A stretch of 64,000 nucleotides of DNA from positions 3,942,001 to 4,006,000 of the forward strand of contig NZ_CP034562.1 in NCBI RefSeq assembly GCF_003970675.1, written 5' to 3'. Of the stretch, positions 46,155 through 55,799 are shown one piece after another; position 1 is the first letter of the stretch, and every line of letters begins with the position of its first letter. This stretch comes from Flammeovirga pectinis. Its GTDB lineage: Bacteria > Bacteroidota > Bacteroidia > Cytophagales > Flammeovirgaceae. The position numbers and the translations under genes are program-made. The notes under the pieces are model-generated. The model made no database searches. It had not been told where the DNA came from and worked only from the letters and a program-made list of their open reading frames with translations.

Positions 46155-46751
46155 ATGAAATATATAAAATCAACTTGCGTTCCATTAAACATTGAGAACG
46201 TAGATACAGATCAAATTATTCCAGCTCGTTTCTTAAAGGCTACTACTAAAGATGGCTTTGGTGATAACCTTTTTAGAGATTGGAGATACGACAAACAAGA
46301 TCAGCCTATTGCTGATTTCGTATTAAACCAAGATACTTACAAAGGTGAAGTATTGGTTGCTGGAAAGAATTTTGGTTGCGGTTCTTCTCGTGAACACGCT
46401 GCTTGGTCTATTGATGACTACGGGTTTAAAATCGTAGTATCAAGTTTCTTTGCAGATATCTTTAAAGGAAATGCTTTAAACAATGGATTACTTCCATTAG
46501 TAGTTTCTGAAGAATTCTTAGCAGAACTTTTTGCTGATATTGAAGCGGATCCATCAACATCTTTAGAAGTAGATTTAGAAACACAAACTACTTGGATTTC
46601 TGGTAAAGAAGATAACAAACAGTCTTTTGAAATTGATGACTACAAGAAAATGTGTTTAATCAATGGGTACGACGATATTGATTACATTTTGAGTTTAAAA
46701 GACAAAATTTCTGAGTACGAACAAAACAGAGTCTACGCTTTCAATTGCTAA
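46155..46751 (+). CDS. leuD: 3-isopropylmalate dehydratase, small subunit
   Basis: The 198-residue swivel-domain subunit shows [14 protein letters not shown] near residue 15 and the loop [17 protein letters not shown] near 75, which carries the Ser and Arg that contact the substrate. It assembles with LeuC to form the active dehydratase. It lies 20 bp after leuC and 12 bp before leuB in the same operon. Confidence 0.97.
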   Translation: MKYIKSTCVPLNIENVDTDQIIPARFLKATTKDGFGDNLFRDWRYDKQDQPIADFVLNQDTYKGEVLVAGKNFGCGSSREHAAWSIDDYGFKIVVSSFFADIFKGNALNNGLLPLVVSEEFLAELFADIEADPSTSLEVDLETQTTWISGKEDNKQSFEIDDYKKMCLINGYDDIDYILSLKDKISEYEQNRVYAFNC

Positions 46752-46763
46752 CAACAAAATATC

Positions 46764-47852
46764 ATGAATAAGAAAATAACAGTTCTTGCAGGTGACGGTA
46801 TCGGTTTAGAAGTTACTGGCATCACACAAAATATATTAGAAATTATTGGAGAGCGTTTCGGACATAAATTCGAATTTTCTCCAGCACTAATTGGTCACTC
46901 AGCAATTGAAGCTACAGGTGAACCTTGTCCACAAGCAACAATTGATGCTTGTAATGCTTCTGATGCAGTTCTACTTGGTGCGGTTGGTATGCCAATGTAT
47001 GATAATAACCCTAACTTAAAAGTACGTCCTGAGCAAGGTTTACTTAAAATCCGTAAGGAGTTAGGTTTGTTCTCAAACATTCGTCCTATCAAATTATTTG
47101 ATGAGTTATTATATACTTCATCAATCAAACCTGAAATTCTTCAAGGTTCTGACATCGTTTTCTTCCGTGAGTTAACAGGTGGCATCTACTTTGGTACTCC
47201 TCGTGAGCGTAACGAAGATGGAACTGAAGCAATTGACACTTTACGTTACTCTAAAATGGAGGTAGAACGTATTGCACGTCAAGCTTTCGAATCAGCAATG
47301 ACACGCCGTAAGAAATTGTGTTCTGTTGATAAGGCTAACGTATTAGAATCTTCTCGTTTATGGAGAGAAACTGTACAAGAAATGACTGCAGAATTCCCTG
47401 AAGTAGAAGTTACACACATGTTCATTGATAATGCAGCAATGCAGTTAATCCGCGATCCTAAGCAATTCGACGTAATTGTAACAGGTAACATGTTTGGTGA
47501 TATCCTTACGGATGAAGCTTCACAAATTGCAGGTTCTATGGGTATGTTACCTTCAGCATCTGTAGGTAATACTATTGGTTTGTATGAGCCTATTCATGGT
47601 TCTGCTCCAGATATTGCAGGTAAAGGAATTGCAAACCCTATTGCTTCTGTTCTTTCTGGTGCTTTATTATTAGATATCTCTTTCGGATTAAAAGAAGAAA
47701 GCGATGCTATCATCAGTGCTGTAGACCAATTCTTAAAAGAAGGTTACAGAACTTTAGATATTGTATCTGAAGATACTGCTGAAGATAAGCGTATGAATAC
47801 GGAACAAACAGGTAAGAAATTAGCGGAGTTACTGTCTGCAGTAACTGCTTAA
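46764..47852 (+). CDS. leuB: 3-isopropylmalate dehydrogenase
   Basis: The 362-residue enzyme begins KKITVLAGDGIGLEV. It has LLKIRKELGLFSNIRPIKL near residue 93, the catalytic RELTGGIYFG near 134, and the C-terminal GLYEPIHGSAPDIAGKGIANP near 270. It oxidises and decarboxylates 3-isopropylmalate with NAD+. It is the last gene of the leuCDB operon and ends at a clear terminator. Confidence 0.97.
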   Translation: MNKKITVLAGDGIGLEVTGITQNILEIIGERFGHKFEFSPALIGHSAIEATGEPCPQATIDACNASDAVLLGAVGMPMYDNNPNLKVRPEQGLLKIRKELGLFSNIRPIKLFDELLYTSSIKPEILQGSDIVFFRELTGGIYFGTPRERNEDGTEAIDTLRYSKMEVERIARQAFESAMTRRKKLCSVDKANVLESSRLWRETVQEMTAEFPEVEVTHMFIDNAAMQLIRDPKQFDVIVTGNMFGDILTDEASQIAGSMGMLPSASVGNTIGLYEPIHGSAPDIAGKGIANPIASVLSGALLLDISFGLKEESDAIISAVDQFLKEGYRTLDIVSEDTAEDKRMNTEQTGKKLAELLSAVTA

Positions 47853-47882
47853 TTTGTACCTTATTTATATTGTTTAAATCTG

Positions 47883-47921
47883 AAACTGATAGTGGTGAAT
47901 AACTCCTATCAGTTTTTTTAT
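47883..47921 (+). terminator. Terminator of leuCDB
   Basis: AAACTGATAG / CTATCAGTTT, perfect 10-bp arms, followed by seven T. Confidence 0.87.
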
Positions 47922-47957
47922 TTCAAAATTTACAGTCAGCTTAACGATACTTATTTT

Positions 47958-48030
47958 CCACTGTTCGTTGTGTTAAGCCGATAGGCGTCACTACGAACTT
48001 GCCCATTGTTTAAGTTTTTAACTTAAAACA
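47958..48030 (-). repeat. RAYT flank repeat, inverted copy (R0)
   Basis: Read on the minus strand this matches the repeats at 48642-48730 and 49335-49425. It shares the GACGCCTATCGGCTTAACAC core and a TTTAAGT / ACTTAAA dyad. It sits just beyond the 3' end of the transposase pseudogene, so the gene lies between inverted flanks. Confidence 0.7.
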
Positions 48031-48041
48031 ATCCTGCATAT

Positions 48042-48591
48042 TCATCCTAAAATATCAACTTCCAAAGGATTATACTTCTTACCATGATAATTAGAAGCAC
48101 TAGAATAAAGATAATCATTTGCATCTTGTACAACCCCTGCATTAATAGGATTATCATGAATCTAATCGTTGCCTTAGTTTTATAGAAGTATCTAATAGAA
48201 TTGGGTGATTATGTTGTTGCCAAAATTGAAACTTTTTATTTCTTGCATTTTTTTGTCCTGCTCTTTGAAACATCCATAGCATCCACTCTTTTCGACTTTC
48301 AACTACATTTTCTTGGATACTTTTAATAATTGCTTCTGAAGTGTATTTTTTGAAATCTCTTAGAATATCAGAGATATCAATATGAAAGCCTTTGGAAATA
48401 ACAAGATGGATATGATTACTCATAATCACATAAGCATGAATTTTTAGTCCCTTCTCTTTTTGACAATACTTTAAACTTTCTAAGATGATATTACGGTATT
48501 TTTCTCTTGTAAATACATCTATTCAATAGACTACTGTCATCGTTACAAAATAGGTCGCTTCTTGATCGTAGAAAGAGTGTGTTCTAGCCAT
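48042..48591 (-). pseudogene. Broken REP-associated tyrosine transposase (RAYT, Y1/HUH type)
   Basis: Starting at the ATG at 48589-48591 the frame encodes ARTHSFYDQEATYFVTMTVVY. It stops at a TGA (48523-48525) where Trp is expected, and continues with IDVFTREKYRNIILESL. The HUH metal motif is intact in MSNHIHLVIS. Near 48157 a frameshift ends this frame, and the remaining family motif HDNPINAGVV and DYLYSSASNYHG is read in another frame to a stop at 48042-48044. Two independent lesions make it a pseudogene. The family moves short palindromic (REP-type) elements as single-stranded DNA. It is flanked by inverted copies of a roughly 90-bp repeat. Confidence 0.85.
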
Positions 48592-48641
48592 GATGAATCG
48601 TTTTAGTTAGTTTTCAATAATTAAATTTAATAATAATGTGG

Positions 48642-48730
48642 TAAATATTATCGTTTATGGTTTTAAGTCTCAGACTTAAATCAGTGGATAAGTTCTTAGT
48701 ACGCCTGTCAGTTTAACACAAAGAACAGAG
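48642..48730 (+). repeat. RAYT flank repeat, copy R1
   Basis: An 89-bp sequence with the dyad TTAAGTC-TCA-GACTTAA followed by TCAGTGGATAAGTTCTTAGT. It is nearly identical to 49335-49425 and inverted relative to 47958-48030. It lies upstream of the RAYT pseudogene. Confidence 0.8.
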
Positions 48731-48769
48731 GAGAGAGATAATATTCCAAATAAAAATATTGATAAAAAA

Positions 48770-49171
48770 TTAATAATTTTGACTATCCTCATCAGTTATA
48801 TCAATAACTTCATATGTTACTTTCTCACATTGAAAGAGTAAATTGGAACTTTCAAAGTCAGGATATGGTTCTGCATCAGTACCATAGGTTGCTCTTAGAT
48901 CTATCACCGTCTTACTATCCTTTTCAATAATAGCAGCTTCCCAAATTTGTAAACGCCCCAACTCATTGTCATAATTATACTTCATATAATCCACCTTATG
49001 ACATGTTATTATTAATTTTTCTTTAACATTAATATCCACAAGGGTAATTATCACTTCGCATACATTATATATATTAAAGTCATAGCGAAATTTATTAGGA
49101 TATATATTAACGGTTATACTCACTATTAAATAATCGTTTAAATCATAACGTTCTTTTATAAAATTCATCAT
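48770..49171 (-). CDS. Hypothetical protein between RAYT repeat units
   Basis: The 133-residue product has no signal peptide or membrane segment. Its first half is beta-rich with many Ile, Tyr and Asn (DYLIVSITVNIYPNKF). The second half is acidic, ending TYEVIDITDEDSQNY. Length and composition recall small cytosolic immunity-type or orphan proteins, but no family was recognised. The gene lies alone between the RAYT unit and its deleted derivative, so it may have been trapped or carried in by these repeats. Two ATGs, at 49171 and 49168, are possible starts. Confidence 0.5.
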   Translation of the reverse strand: MMNFIKERYDLNDYLIVSITVNIYPNKFRYDFNIYNVCEVIITLVDINVKEKLIITCHKVDYMKYNYDNELGRLQIWEAAIIEKDSKTVIDLRATYGTDAEPYPDFESSNLLFQCEKVTYEVIDITDEDSQNY

Positions 49172-49239
49172 TATTCTTTTGGTATAGATATATTAATCGG
49201 ATTTATATTTTTGTAAAATAAGAAATTATCAGAAGGTTT

Positions 49240-49317
49240 CCTCTGCTCTCCGTTGTTTAAGGTACTGTCTTAAAATATCAACATCCAAAAGATTATACTT
49301 CTTACCATGATAATTGG
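49240..49317 (-). repeat. Remnant of RAYT 3' end and left flank
   Basis: Positions 49271-49317 match 48048-48094, the last part of the RAYT pseudogene, with few changes. Positions 49240-49262 are a decayed copy of the left inverted flank. Joined to 49335-49425 they form a unit lacking nearly the whole gene. Confidence 0.65.
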
Positions 49318-49334
49318 AGTTAGTTATAACGCTA

Positions 49335-49425
49335 TAAATATTATCGTTTATGGGTTTTAAGTCTCAGACTTAAATCAGTGGATAAGTTCTTAGTGACGCC
49401 TATCGGCTTAACACGAAGAACAGAG
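49335..49425 (+). repeat. RAYT flank repeat, copy R2
   Basis: A 91-bp near-identical copy of 48642-48730. It differs by two single-base indels and a few substitutions, and keeps the GACGCCTATCGGCTTAACAC core seen in R0. Confidence 0.8.
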
Positions 49426-49582
49426 TAGTTAGTACTTACCATATTCGTACCAACCCAAATTCTTTCATTGGTTGAAAAATATCACCCCTTCGTTGAAATA
49501 ATTCATATTGCACTTCATTCTTTTCTTTATTTGTTATCATCAAGTAAACTACATATTTATCTACTCCATCATCCAACAATCA

Positions 49583-52369
49583 ATGAAGTCTATATTTTTT
49601 CTATTCTTAATTTTTATAAGCCTATCTGCACAAGCGCAAAGCATTCAAATTTCTGGAACAATTACAGGTAATGATACAAAAGAACCTTTAGTGAATGGGT
49701 TGATTACTATCTCGAATGGGGAGCAGAAATATCAGGTACTTTCTAATCTTGATGGACAGTATAAAATTACATTAAAAGAAGCTGGGAAATATACACTTGA
49801 AGCCATGTTTTTAGGGTATAAAAATTATACTTCTGAAATAACAATTACAGATCAAGCTACACAACAATTTGATGTTATTTTGCACTCCATGTTTACTGAA
49901 CTTTCGGAGGTAGAAATTGTTGGAGAAGTACCAATTGTGATTAAAGAAGATACAATTCAGTTTTCATCGAGTAGTTATAAAACACATGAAGATGCCACTG
50001 CTGAAGAACTCGTGACTAAAATTCCAGGGGTGGAAAAGGATAATGATGGAAATATTACGGCAGAAGGAGAAAAAGTTAAGAAAATTTTAGTGGATGGAAA
50101 AGAGTTTTTTGGAGATGACCCTAAAAGTGCTATGAACAATCTCCCTGCAGAAATGATTGATTATGTACAGATTATTGACCAAAAAAGTGATCAGGCAGAG
50201 TTCACAGGCTTTGATGATGGACAAAGAAGTAAAACCATCAATTTTGTGACTAAAAAAGATGCGAAATACGCGTATTTTGGAAAAGCGGAAGCTGGTTATG
50301 GAACGGATGAAAGGTATAGCGCTGCTGGAAATATCAATATTTTCAAGGGCGATCAACGGCTTTCATTTACAGGTTTGAGTAATAATGTCAATCAACAAGG
50401 TTTTATGTCTGACAATCTTACTTCTGGTCCTAAAAGAGGTAGAAGAGGAAAAAGAGGTGGAGGAAATTCTTCTCCTTCAAACAATATAACAGCAAAATCA
50501 AATGGTATTAATACTTCTCATTCTTTAGGAACTAATTATATAGATAAATGGGGTGAAAAAATAGATGTTTCTGGTAGTTATACTTATAAAATTGTAGACA
50601 ATGAAACAGATGAAACGTCTAGTACTGAGTATCTCATCTCGGAAGGTACAAATCAAATTGTTGATGAGATCTTAAATGTAGATTCTCATAAAGAAAATCA
50701 TAATTTAAATTTCAGAATGGACTATAATGTAAGTCCAAATACTACCATAAGAATAAGACCTATTGTAAAATTTGAAAATGGAAATGGAGTCAATCAAAGT
50801 TTATCTACTACTGCATTAAAAGAAGGAGAAAAGCTCAATAGTTCTGCCATGTCAGATTTTAATACGACAAATTCCGCTGATATTAATAATAGCTTTTTAC
50901 TACGTCATAAATTCAATGATAATGGACGAACATTAACTTTAGACTGGAAAGTATATTATCATAATGACGATACTTACCAAGATGTATTTACAAACATCAA
51001 TTACTACGAAAGTAATGGAACAGAAAATGATTCTACAGCTCAAAGGATTTTAGGTGATACAGAAAAATTTAGAACTTCTGCTGATCTTATTTTCACTGAA
51101 AAACTGGCAAAGAATTTACAATTGAAATTGAATTATTTTCAGAGTTGGGAACAGCAAGATGCGGATAGAAAAACATATGATATTATGGATGATGCCAACA
51201 ATGGCGATTTCATTGAAGACCTATCCAATACGTTTACCTCTAAACAAACTATTTATAGACCTGAAACGGGGTTAGTATTCAAAAAAGACAAACTGAATAT
51301 CACAACTTCTCTTCAGTACCAGTATTCCACTTTACATAATGAAAGCATTTATCCAACTTCCGAAACAACTACTACAAACTTCGGACATTGGTTACCTTCT
51401 GTTTTCTTTAATTATTCTTTTTCAAGAAGTAAAAGGATTAAATTTTCGTATCAAAAAAATGTATCCTTGCCTAATGTATCAAACCTACAATCTGTTGTAG
51501 ATTATAGTGACCCTCTAAATATAACTTCAGGAAATCCTTATTTAGAAGGAGAAGACAGCCATGTTTTAAGGTTGAATTTTAAGAATTTCAATATAGCAAG
51601 GAAAGAGCTTTTCTTTGTGAATATCACTGCTCAACAAACAGACAACAAGATTACACAATACACTTTTATTGCACAAAATGATACTACTATTAATAATGTC
51701 CCTCTAAAAAAAGGTTCGTCTTATACCTACCCAATTAATTTGGATGGATATATAAATGCAAGAGGAGTAATGGTTTATTCAAAACCTATCAAACCTATAA
51801 AGACTAATGTATCATCTATAACCACTGCTGGTTATACTCGAAATGTGGGAATAACCAATGATGTCACTTCTTTTACCTACGACAGTTCATTAGGTCAGGG
51901 TGTTAAATTCGCTAGTAATATCAGTAAAAATGTAGATTTTAATATCTCAGGAATGATGACATATCATTGGATTAGCAATAATGAAAATGCATCATTAAAT
52001 GGTAATTATTTACATAGTATGATCAAGACAAGCATTAATGTTGAGCCAATACAAAGGTTGATTCTGAATACTTCATTTATAGGTAATATCTACAATGGAG
52101 ACGATGATCTTATCCAAGATAATATCTATAAATGGAATGCTGCCATTGCTTATAAATTATTCAAAAAGCGACAAGGTGAAATCCGATTTACTGTCTCTGA
52201 TATATTAAATCAAAATAGTAGCATCAGCAGAACAGTTACTGAAAATGCTATTCAGACGAGTACTTATAATGTACTTCCTAGATATTTTATGGTTTCTCTT
52301 ATCTATCGTCCTAAAGGAAAAACAAATCCTAAAAAAGGCGGTAGAGGAAGAGATTTTATGCGTCTTTAA
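49583..52369 (+). CDS. Outer-membrane beta-barrel protein with carboxypeptidase-regulatory-like domain
   Basis: From the ATG at 49583 the 928-residue protein begins with a signal peptide (SIFFLFLIFISLSAQAQS). The longer frame from 49508 adds an implausible N terminus. A carboxypeptidase-regulatory-like beta-sandwich follows (about residues 22-105, ISGTITGNDTKEPLVNG), then a TonB-plug-like domain with VDGKEFFGDDPKSAMNNLPA. The rest is a large barrel of the OMP_b-brl_3 type that resembles TonB-dependent receptors. A GKTNPKKGGRGRDFMRL tail ends it. The ligand is unknown. The LTxxQ-type gene starts 33 bp downstream and is probably co-transcribed. Confidence 0.87.
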   Translation: MKSIFFLFLIFISLSAQAQSIQISGTITGNDTKEPLVNGLITISNGEQKYQVLSNLDGQYKITLKEAGKYTLEAMFLGYKNYTSEITITDQATQQFDVILHSMFTELSEVEIVGEVPIVIKEDTIQFSSSSYKTHEDATAEELVTKIPGVEKDNDGNITAEGEKVKKILVDGKEFFGDDPKSAMNNLPAEMIDYVQIIDQKSDQAEFTGFDDGQRSKTINFVTKKDAKYAYFGKAEAGYGTDERYSAAGNINIFKGDQRLSFTGLSNNVNQQGFMSDNLTSGPKRGRRGKRGGGNSSPSNNITAKSNGINTSHSLGTNYIDKWGEKIDVSGSYTYKIVDNETDETSSTEYLISEGTNQIVDEILNVDSHKENHNLNFRMDYNVSPNTTIRIRPIVKFENGNGVNQSLSTTALKEGEKLNSSAMSDFNTTNSADINNSFLLRHKFNDNGRTLTLDWKVYYHNDDTYQDVFTNINYYESNGTENDSTAQRILGDTEKFRTSADLIFTEKLAKNLQLKLNYFQSWEQQDADRKTYDIMDDANNGDFIEDLSNTFTSKQTIYRPETGLVFKKDKLNITTSLQYQYSTLHNESIYPTSETTTTNFGHWLPSVFFNYSFSRSKRIKFSYQKNVSLPNVSNLQSVVDYSDPLNITSGNPYLEGEDSHVLRLNFKNFNIARKELFFVNITAQQTDNKITQYTFIAQNDTTINNVPLKKGSSYTYPINLDGYINARGVMVYSKPIKPIKTNVSSITTAGYTRNVGITNDVTSFTYDSSLGQGVKFASNISKNVDFNISGMMTYHWISNNENASLNGNYLHSMIKTSINVEPIQRLILNTSFIGNIYNGDDDLIQDNIYKWNAAIAYKLFKKRQGEIRFTVSDILNQNSSISRTVTENAIQTSTYNVLPRYFMVSLIYRPKGKTNPKKGGRGRDFMRL

Positions 52370-52402
52370 TTCTCAAATTTTATAAAAAATAAAAACAACA
52401 TC

Positions 52403-53005
52403 ATGAAAAAATTTATTGTAACAGCTTTTATTCTATGCGTAAGTATAATTGGTTATGCTCAAAGAGGTTTCTCATCATTTTCACCAAAAGAGCTACCTGA
52501 GGTGATAACGGAACAAATGACATTAGATAAGGATACTGAAAAAAAACTGAATAAATCTTATATCAAATTGCAAGAAGATGTAATCAATACAATGATTCTT
52601 GCCAAACAAGAAGGAGAGGTAGATAAAGCAACAATCAAAAAAGAAATAGGAGATATTAGAGCAAAACACCTCAAAAAAGCCAAAGGACTTTTAGATGAAA
52701 AAGATTATTCAACATACAGTTCGTTTGTATTGATGGAACGCAAAGAACGTCAAGAATATATCGTTCAGTTAAAATTAAAACTTACTCCAGATCAGAAAGA
52801 AAAATTTGATGCTATAAATGCTTCGAATGAGCAAGTAATTGCAAAAATCAGAAAGGAACATAGAGGAGATAGAGAAGGAATGAAAGAAGCTTTAATGCCA
52901 ATCATGAAACAACAATATCAAATGTATGCTCAGTTTCTAACAGAAGAACAAATGGAAATTCTTAAATCTTTAAGAAAGATGAAAAAAGGAAGAGAGCAAA
53001 GATAA
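52403..53005 (+). CDS. LTxxQ-type (Spy/CpxP-like) periplasmic protein
   Basis: The 200-residue protein has a signal peptide ending GYAQR (cleavage near 20) and is otherwise almost entirely helical and charged. It contains LTPDQKEKF (near 133) and LTEEQMEIL (near 185), the LTxxQ motif pair of Spy/CpxP-like proteins. These act as periplasmic chaperones or metal sensors in envelope stress. Here it follows the outer-membrane barrel gene by 33 bp, so the two likely work together, for example in assembly of the barrel or in sensing its ligand. The partnership is inferred from position only. Confidence 0.68.
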   Translation: MKKFIVTAFILCVSIIGYAQRGFSSFSPKELPEVITEQMTLDKDTEKKLNKSYIKLQEDVINTMILAKQEGEVDKATIKKEIGDIRAKHLKKAKGLLDEKDYSTYSSFVLMERKERQEYIVQLKLKLTPDQKEKFDAINASNEQVIAKIRKEHRGDREGMKEALMPIMKQQYQMYAQFLTEEQMEILKSLRKMKKGREQR

Positions 53006-53243
53006 TATGCACATTAGAGATGGTAAATAGTAGTTTAAACTGGCAATTGTGTTTCTGTTGTCACTTTTTTTGTACTCTATCCATAAGTATCAATAATCCA
53101 TTTTTATAAAAATTGAAGTGAATTGATATTATTATATGACTATAAATGATATCCTTATTGGGTAAAATTTTGGCTTTTATTCGGAAAAACAAATCCTATT
53201 CACTGCGTTTAAATTGTTATATAAAAACAAAAATTTTAAGACA

Positions 53244-53690
53244 ATGAAAATGAGATTACTACTATCTAAAGTTACATTCTTTTTGACAATTATTTGTTTC
53301 GCTTCATGCACTACAAATAATGAAGTAGAACCAGACTACCCTGTACAAGGTACTATAGATTACCATTATTATATCACAACTTTGGGTGTTGCTGAAAACA
53401 AACAACTTGTCAATGTTTACAATACTGAAAAATCAGAAAAAATAGAAGATCTAAAATTATTCTCAATCGGTAAAAATCAATTTATTAGTGTCTATTTACA
53501 AGATGGTAGTAAAGTTGATATTGTTACTGAAAGAGAGGGTGGAAACTTATATGATATTATTTACGCTAATGGTATTTCAATTGAAGATTTAGGTTATCAA
53601 ATAAGAAGCTATTTTAATGATAATGATGAAGTTATTCTTTTGAAAACATCAATAAAAGTTGTTCATGAGATCCTAAGTAACCAACCATAA
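53244..53690 (+). CDS. Small lipoprotein of unknown function
   Basis: From the ATG at 53244 the 148-residue product has a lipoprotein signal peptide (CFASC, acylated Cys near residue 22). The upstream ATG at 53214 would add ten residues. The mature part is a compact beta-rich domain with an acidic stretch (NNEVEPDYP) just after the lipidated Cys. Family not recognised. It stands alone, followed by one of the strongest terminators in the window. Confidence 0.65.
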   Translation: MKMRLLLSKVTFFLTIICFASCTTNNEVEPDYPVQGTIDYHYYITTLGVAENKQLVNVYNTEKSEKIEDLKLFSIGKNQFISVYLQDGSKVDIVTEREGGNLYDIIYANGISIEDLGYQIRSYFNDNDEVILLKTSIKVVHEILSNQP

Positions 53691-53716
53691 ATAATAAGCT
53701 ATTCTTAGCCTGTTAT

Positions 53717-53785
53717 AAGTTCCAATTTAAGTATATACAAGCCTTTAAAAATTAGGTGTATACTTAAATTGGAACTTCTTTTTTT
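53717..53785 (+). terminator. Terminator with 19-bp perfect stem
   Basis: AAGTTCCAATTTAAGTATA (53717-53735) pairs fully with 53759-53777 across a 23-nt loop, and a T run follows. Confidence 0.85.
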
Positions 53786-54010
53786 AGATAAAAAGAGAAC
53801 TCTACGAAATAGACAACAACTAAAAGAATTGATAATTTAATGGCTCTATTTACTTTATTAAACACTTCCTGCATTTTTTAAATCCATCTACACAATGTTA
53901 AGACCTATCTTTAGTTAAATATCACATTATCAGAGCCAATCAAATTTTATTATTACTTAATTTTAGCATCTTATTAACAACCAGTTCTGAATTTATTTAA
54001 GCTTAAAACG
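53786..54010. other. Upstream region of the TPR regulator gene
   Basis: No ORF or repeat. TAATTTTA near 53956 is one base from a TAnnTTTG element. Confidence 0.4.
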
Positions 54011-55690
54011 TTGAAATCATTAAAAACGAGTTTTACTACACTCATTTTATTTGCAATTACATCTACTATACATTTTGCTAATACTACCGATAGTTTAAAA
54101 CAGAAACTATCAGAAACTTTCAACCCTGTAGAAAGGGGAGAACTAATGTATGAGTTAGGAAATCATTTTCTACGTGTAGATATGAATAGAGCATTAGATT
54201 ATGCAGAAGATGGAATTATGCTCTATAAAGAAAATAAAGACCTTAAATTATTAGGTCAGTTATACCATCTAAAAGGAAATATTCTTCTATTAAAAGGACA
54301 AACTTTAAAAGCTAGAAGTGCTTATTTTGAAGCGATACAGTCTTTCCGTAAAACACACAATAGAGAATTAGAAGTAAGATCTTTAACTAATCTCTGTCAG
54401 GTTTATCAAATTGAAAAAGATTATGATAAAGCTCTTATTGAATACGATAAAGCAATTGAAAATGTAAAAGACCTTTCTATTGACGTACAAAATGAATTAT
54501 TACCTCATCTTTTATTAAATAAAGGTACGCTGTATGATGCAATCAATGAATACGAAAATGCCATTCATCTTTTTAACGAAGTTATTCGAATGTGTACTTC
54601 AGAAAGTCAGCAAATCATGAAAGGAAAAGCATTACATAACCTTTCTAATCAATATGCAAATCAAAAAAGGTATGTTGATGCTCAAGAAGTTTTGGATGCA
54701 TCTTATAAAATTAAACAAGCATTAGGGGATACAAGGGGAGAAATAAACTCATTATTGGCTTTTGCACACATTGCATCTCAGCAAGGGTTTATTAATAAAG
54801 CTGAAACATTTTACATTACTGCCCTTCATAAGGGAGAAACATTAAAATCTCCTGTAGACATTAAAAATGTATATAATAGTCTTTATCTTTTATTCGAAAA
54901 AATTGATACTAAAAAAGCATTCTACTACTTCAGGGAATTCAAAAAAGTTTCTGACGATTTACTAAAGCAAGAATACAGTAAAAGCATTACTGATTTAGAA
55001 GAAGACCAACAAGAAGTTTTAGAGAATATTGAATTAGTACATGAAAAAGAAGAACAGGAAAAAATCACATGGCTATTATCTTGTATTTTTATTGGTATAA
55101 TTCTGTTTATTTTAATGATCTTAAGAGTACAAAGACTAAGAGCAATCAATGCCCAACAGAACGAAGAAAAAGCTACAATTGCCAAAGAATTAGCTATTGT
55201 TGAACATCAATTTACACAGGAACAAAATAATGCTTTACAAAGTCAGGTAGAGTTTAAGGATAAAGAACTTACTACTAATATTATGCACTTGATGCAACAA
55301 AATGAGCTTATCAATAAAGTCTCTGAAGATTTATTACAAATTGATACTTCGTTAGATGCTTCAAACAAAAAGAAAATTAGAGGTATTGTTTACAATTTAC
55401 AAAATGCTAATCAAGGGGAAGTTTGGAAAGAACTAGAATATAGATTTGAACAGGTTCACTCTGCATTTTTTGATAATCTTAATAAAAAGCATCCTACATT
55501 ATCTCCTAACGAAAAGAAGTTATGTGCCTATTTAAAGTTAAATTTAAGTACTAAAGATATTTCAAACATTACGCATCAAAGTGTAAAGTCTATCCAGATA
55601 GCTCGTTATAGATTACGTAAGAAATTAGAAATTACAAACACCGATATAGATTTCCAGACTTTCTTTGATAGTATTGTTGATAGTGAGTAG
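54011..55690 (+). CDS. Membrane TPR regulator with LuxR-type helix-turn-helix
   Basis: The 559-residue protein starts with TTG. It has a signal peptide (residues 1-22), about six tetratricopeptide repeats (35-310), a membrane helix (about 353-374, WLLSCIFIGIILFILMIL), a coiled coil (375-440) and a C-terminal LuxR-type helix-turn-helix (about 495-545). The last is recognisable by LSPNEKKLCAYLKLNLSTKDI and SVKSIQIARYRLRKKL. Sensor TPRs would lie in the periplasm and the DNA-binding domain in the cytosol, so it may transduce a signal directly to DNA. This layout is a known Bacteroidota type; the target is unknown. A small membrane protein gene follows. Confidence 0.85.
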   Translation: MKSLKTSFTTLILFAITSTIHFANTTDSLKQKLSETFNPVERGELMYELGNHFLRVDMNRALDYAEDGIMLYKENKDLKLLGQLYHLKGNILLLKGQTLKARSAYFEAIQSFRKTHNRELEVRSLTNLCQVYQIEKDYDKALIEYDKAIENVKDLSIDVQNELLPHLLLNKGTLYDAINEYENAIHLFNEVIRMCTSESQQIMKGKALHNLSNQYANQKRYVDAQEVLDASYKIKQALGDTRGEINSLLAFAHIASQQGFINKAETFYITALHKGETLKSPVDIKNVYNSLYLLFEKIDTKKAFYYFREFKKVSDDLLKQEYSKSITDLEEDQQEVLENIELVHEKEEQEKITWLLSCIFIGIILFILMILRVQRLRAINAQQNEEKATIAKELAIVEHQFTQEQNNALQSQVEFKDKELTTNIMHLMQQNELINKVSEDLLQIDTSLDASNKKKIRGIVYNLQNANQGEVWKELEYRFEQVHSAFFDNLNKKHPTLSPNEKKLCAYLKLNLSTKDISNITHQSVKSIQIARYRLRKKLEITNTDIDFQTFFDSIVDSE

Positions 55691-55799
55691 TTTTTTATAT
55701 CCTTGTGGTGGTTATTATCAATTACTTACCTTATTTTAGTTGGATAGGTATTAATATGACAAATTGTAAACTTAAAGCAGGCAAATAAAATTCTAAGTC

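Noticed and set aside
48642-49425. Repeats considered as a CRISPR array
   Set aside because: Only a few long copies in both orientations, with no regular spacers and no cas genes; they flank a transposase.
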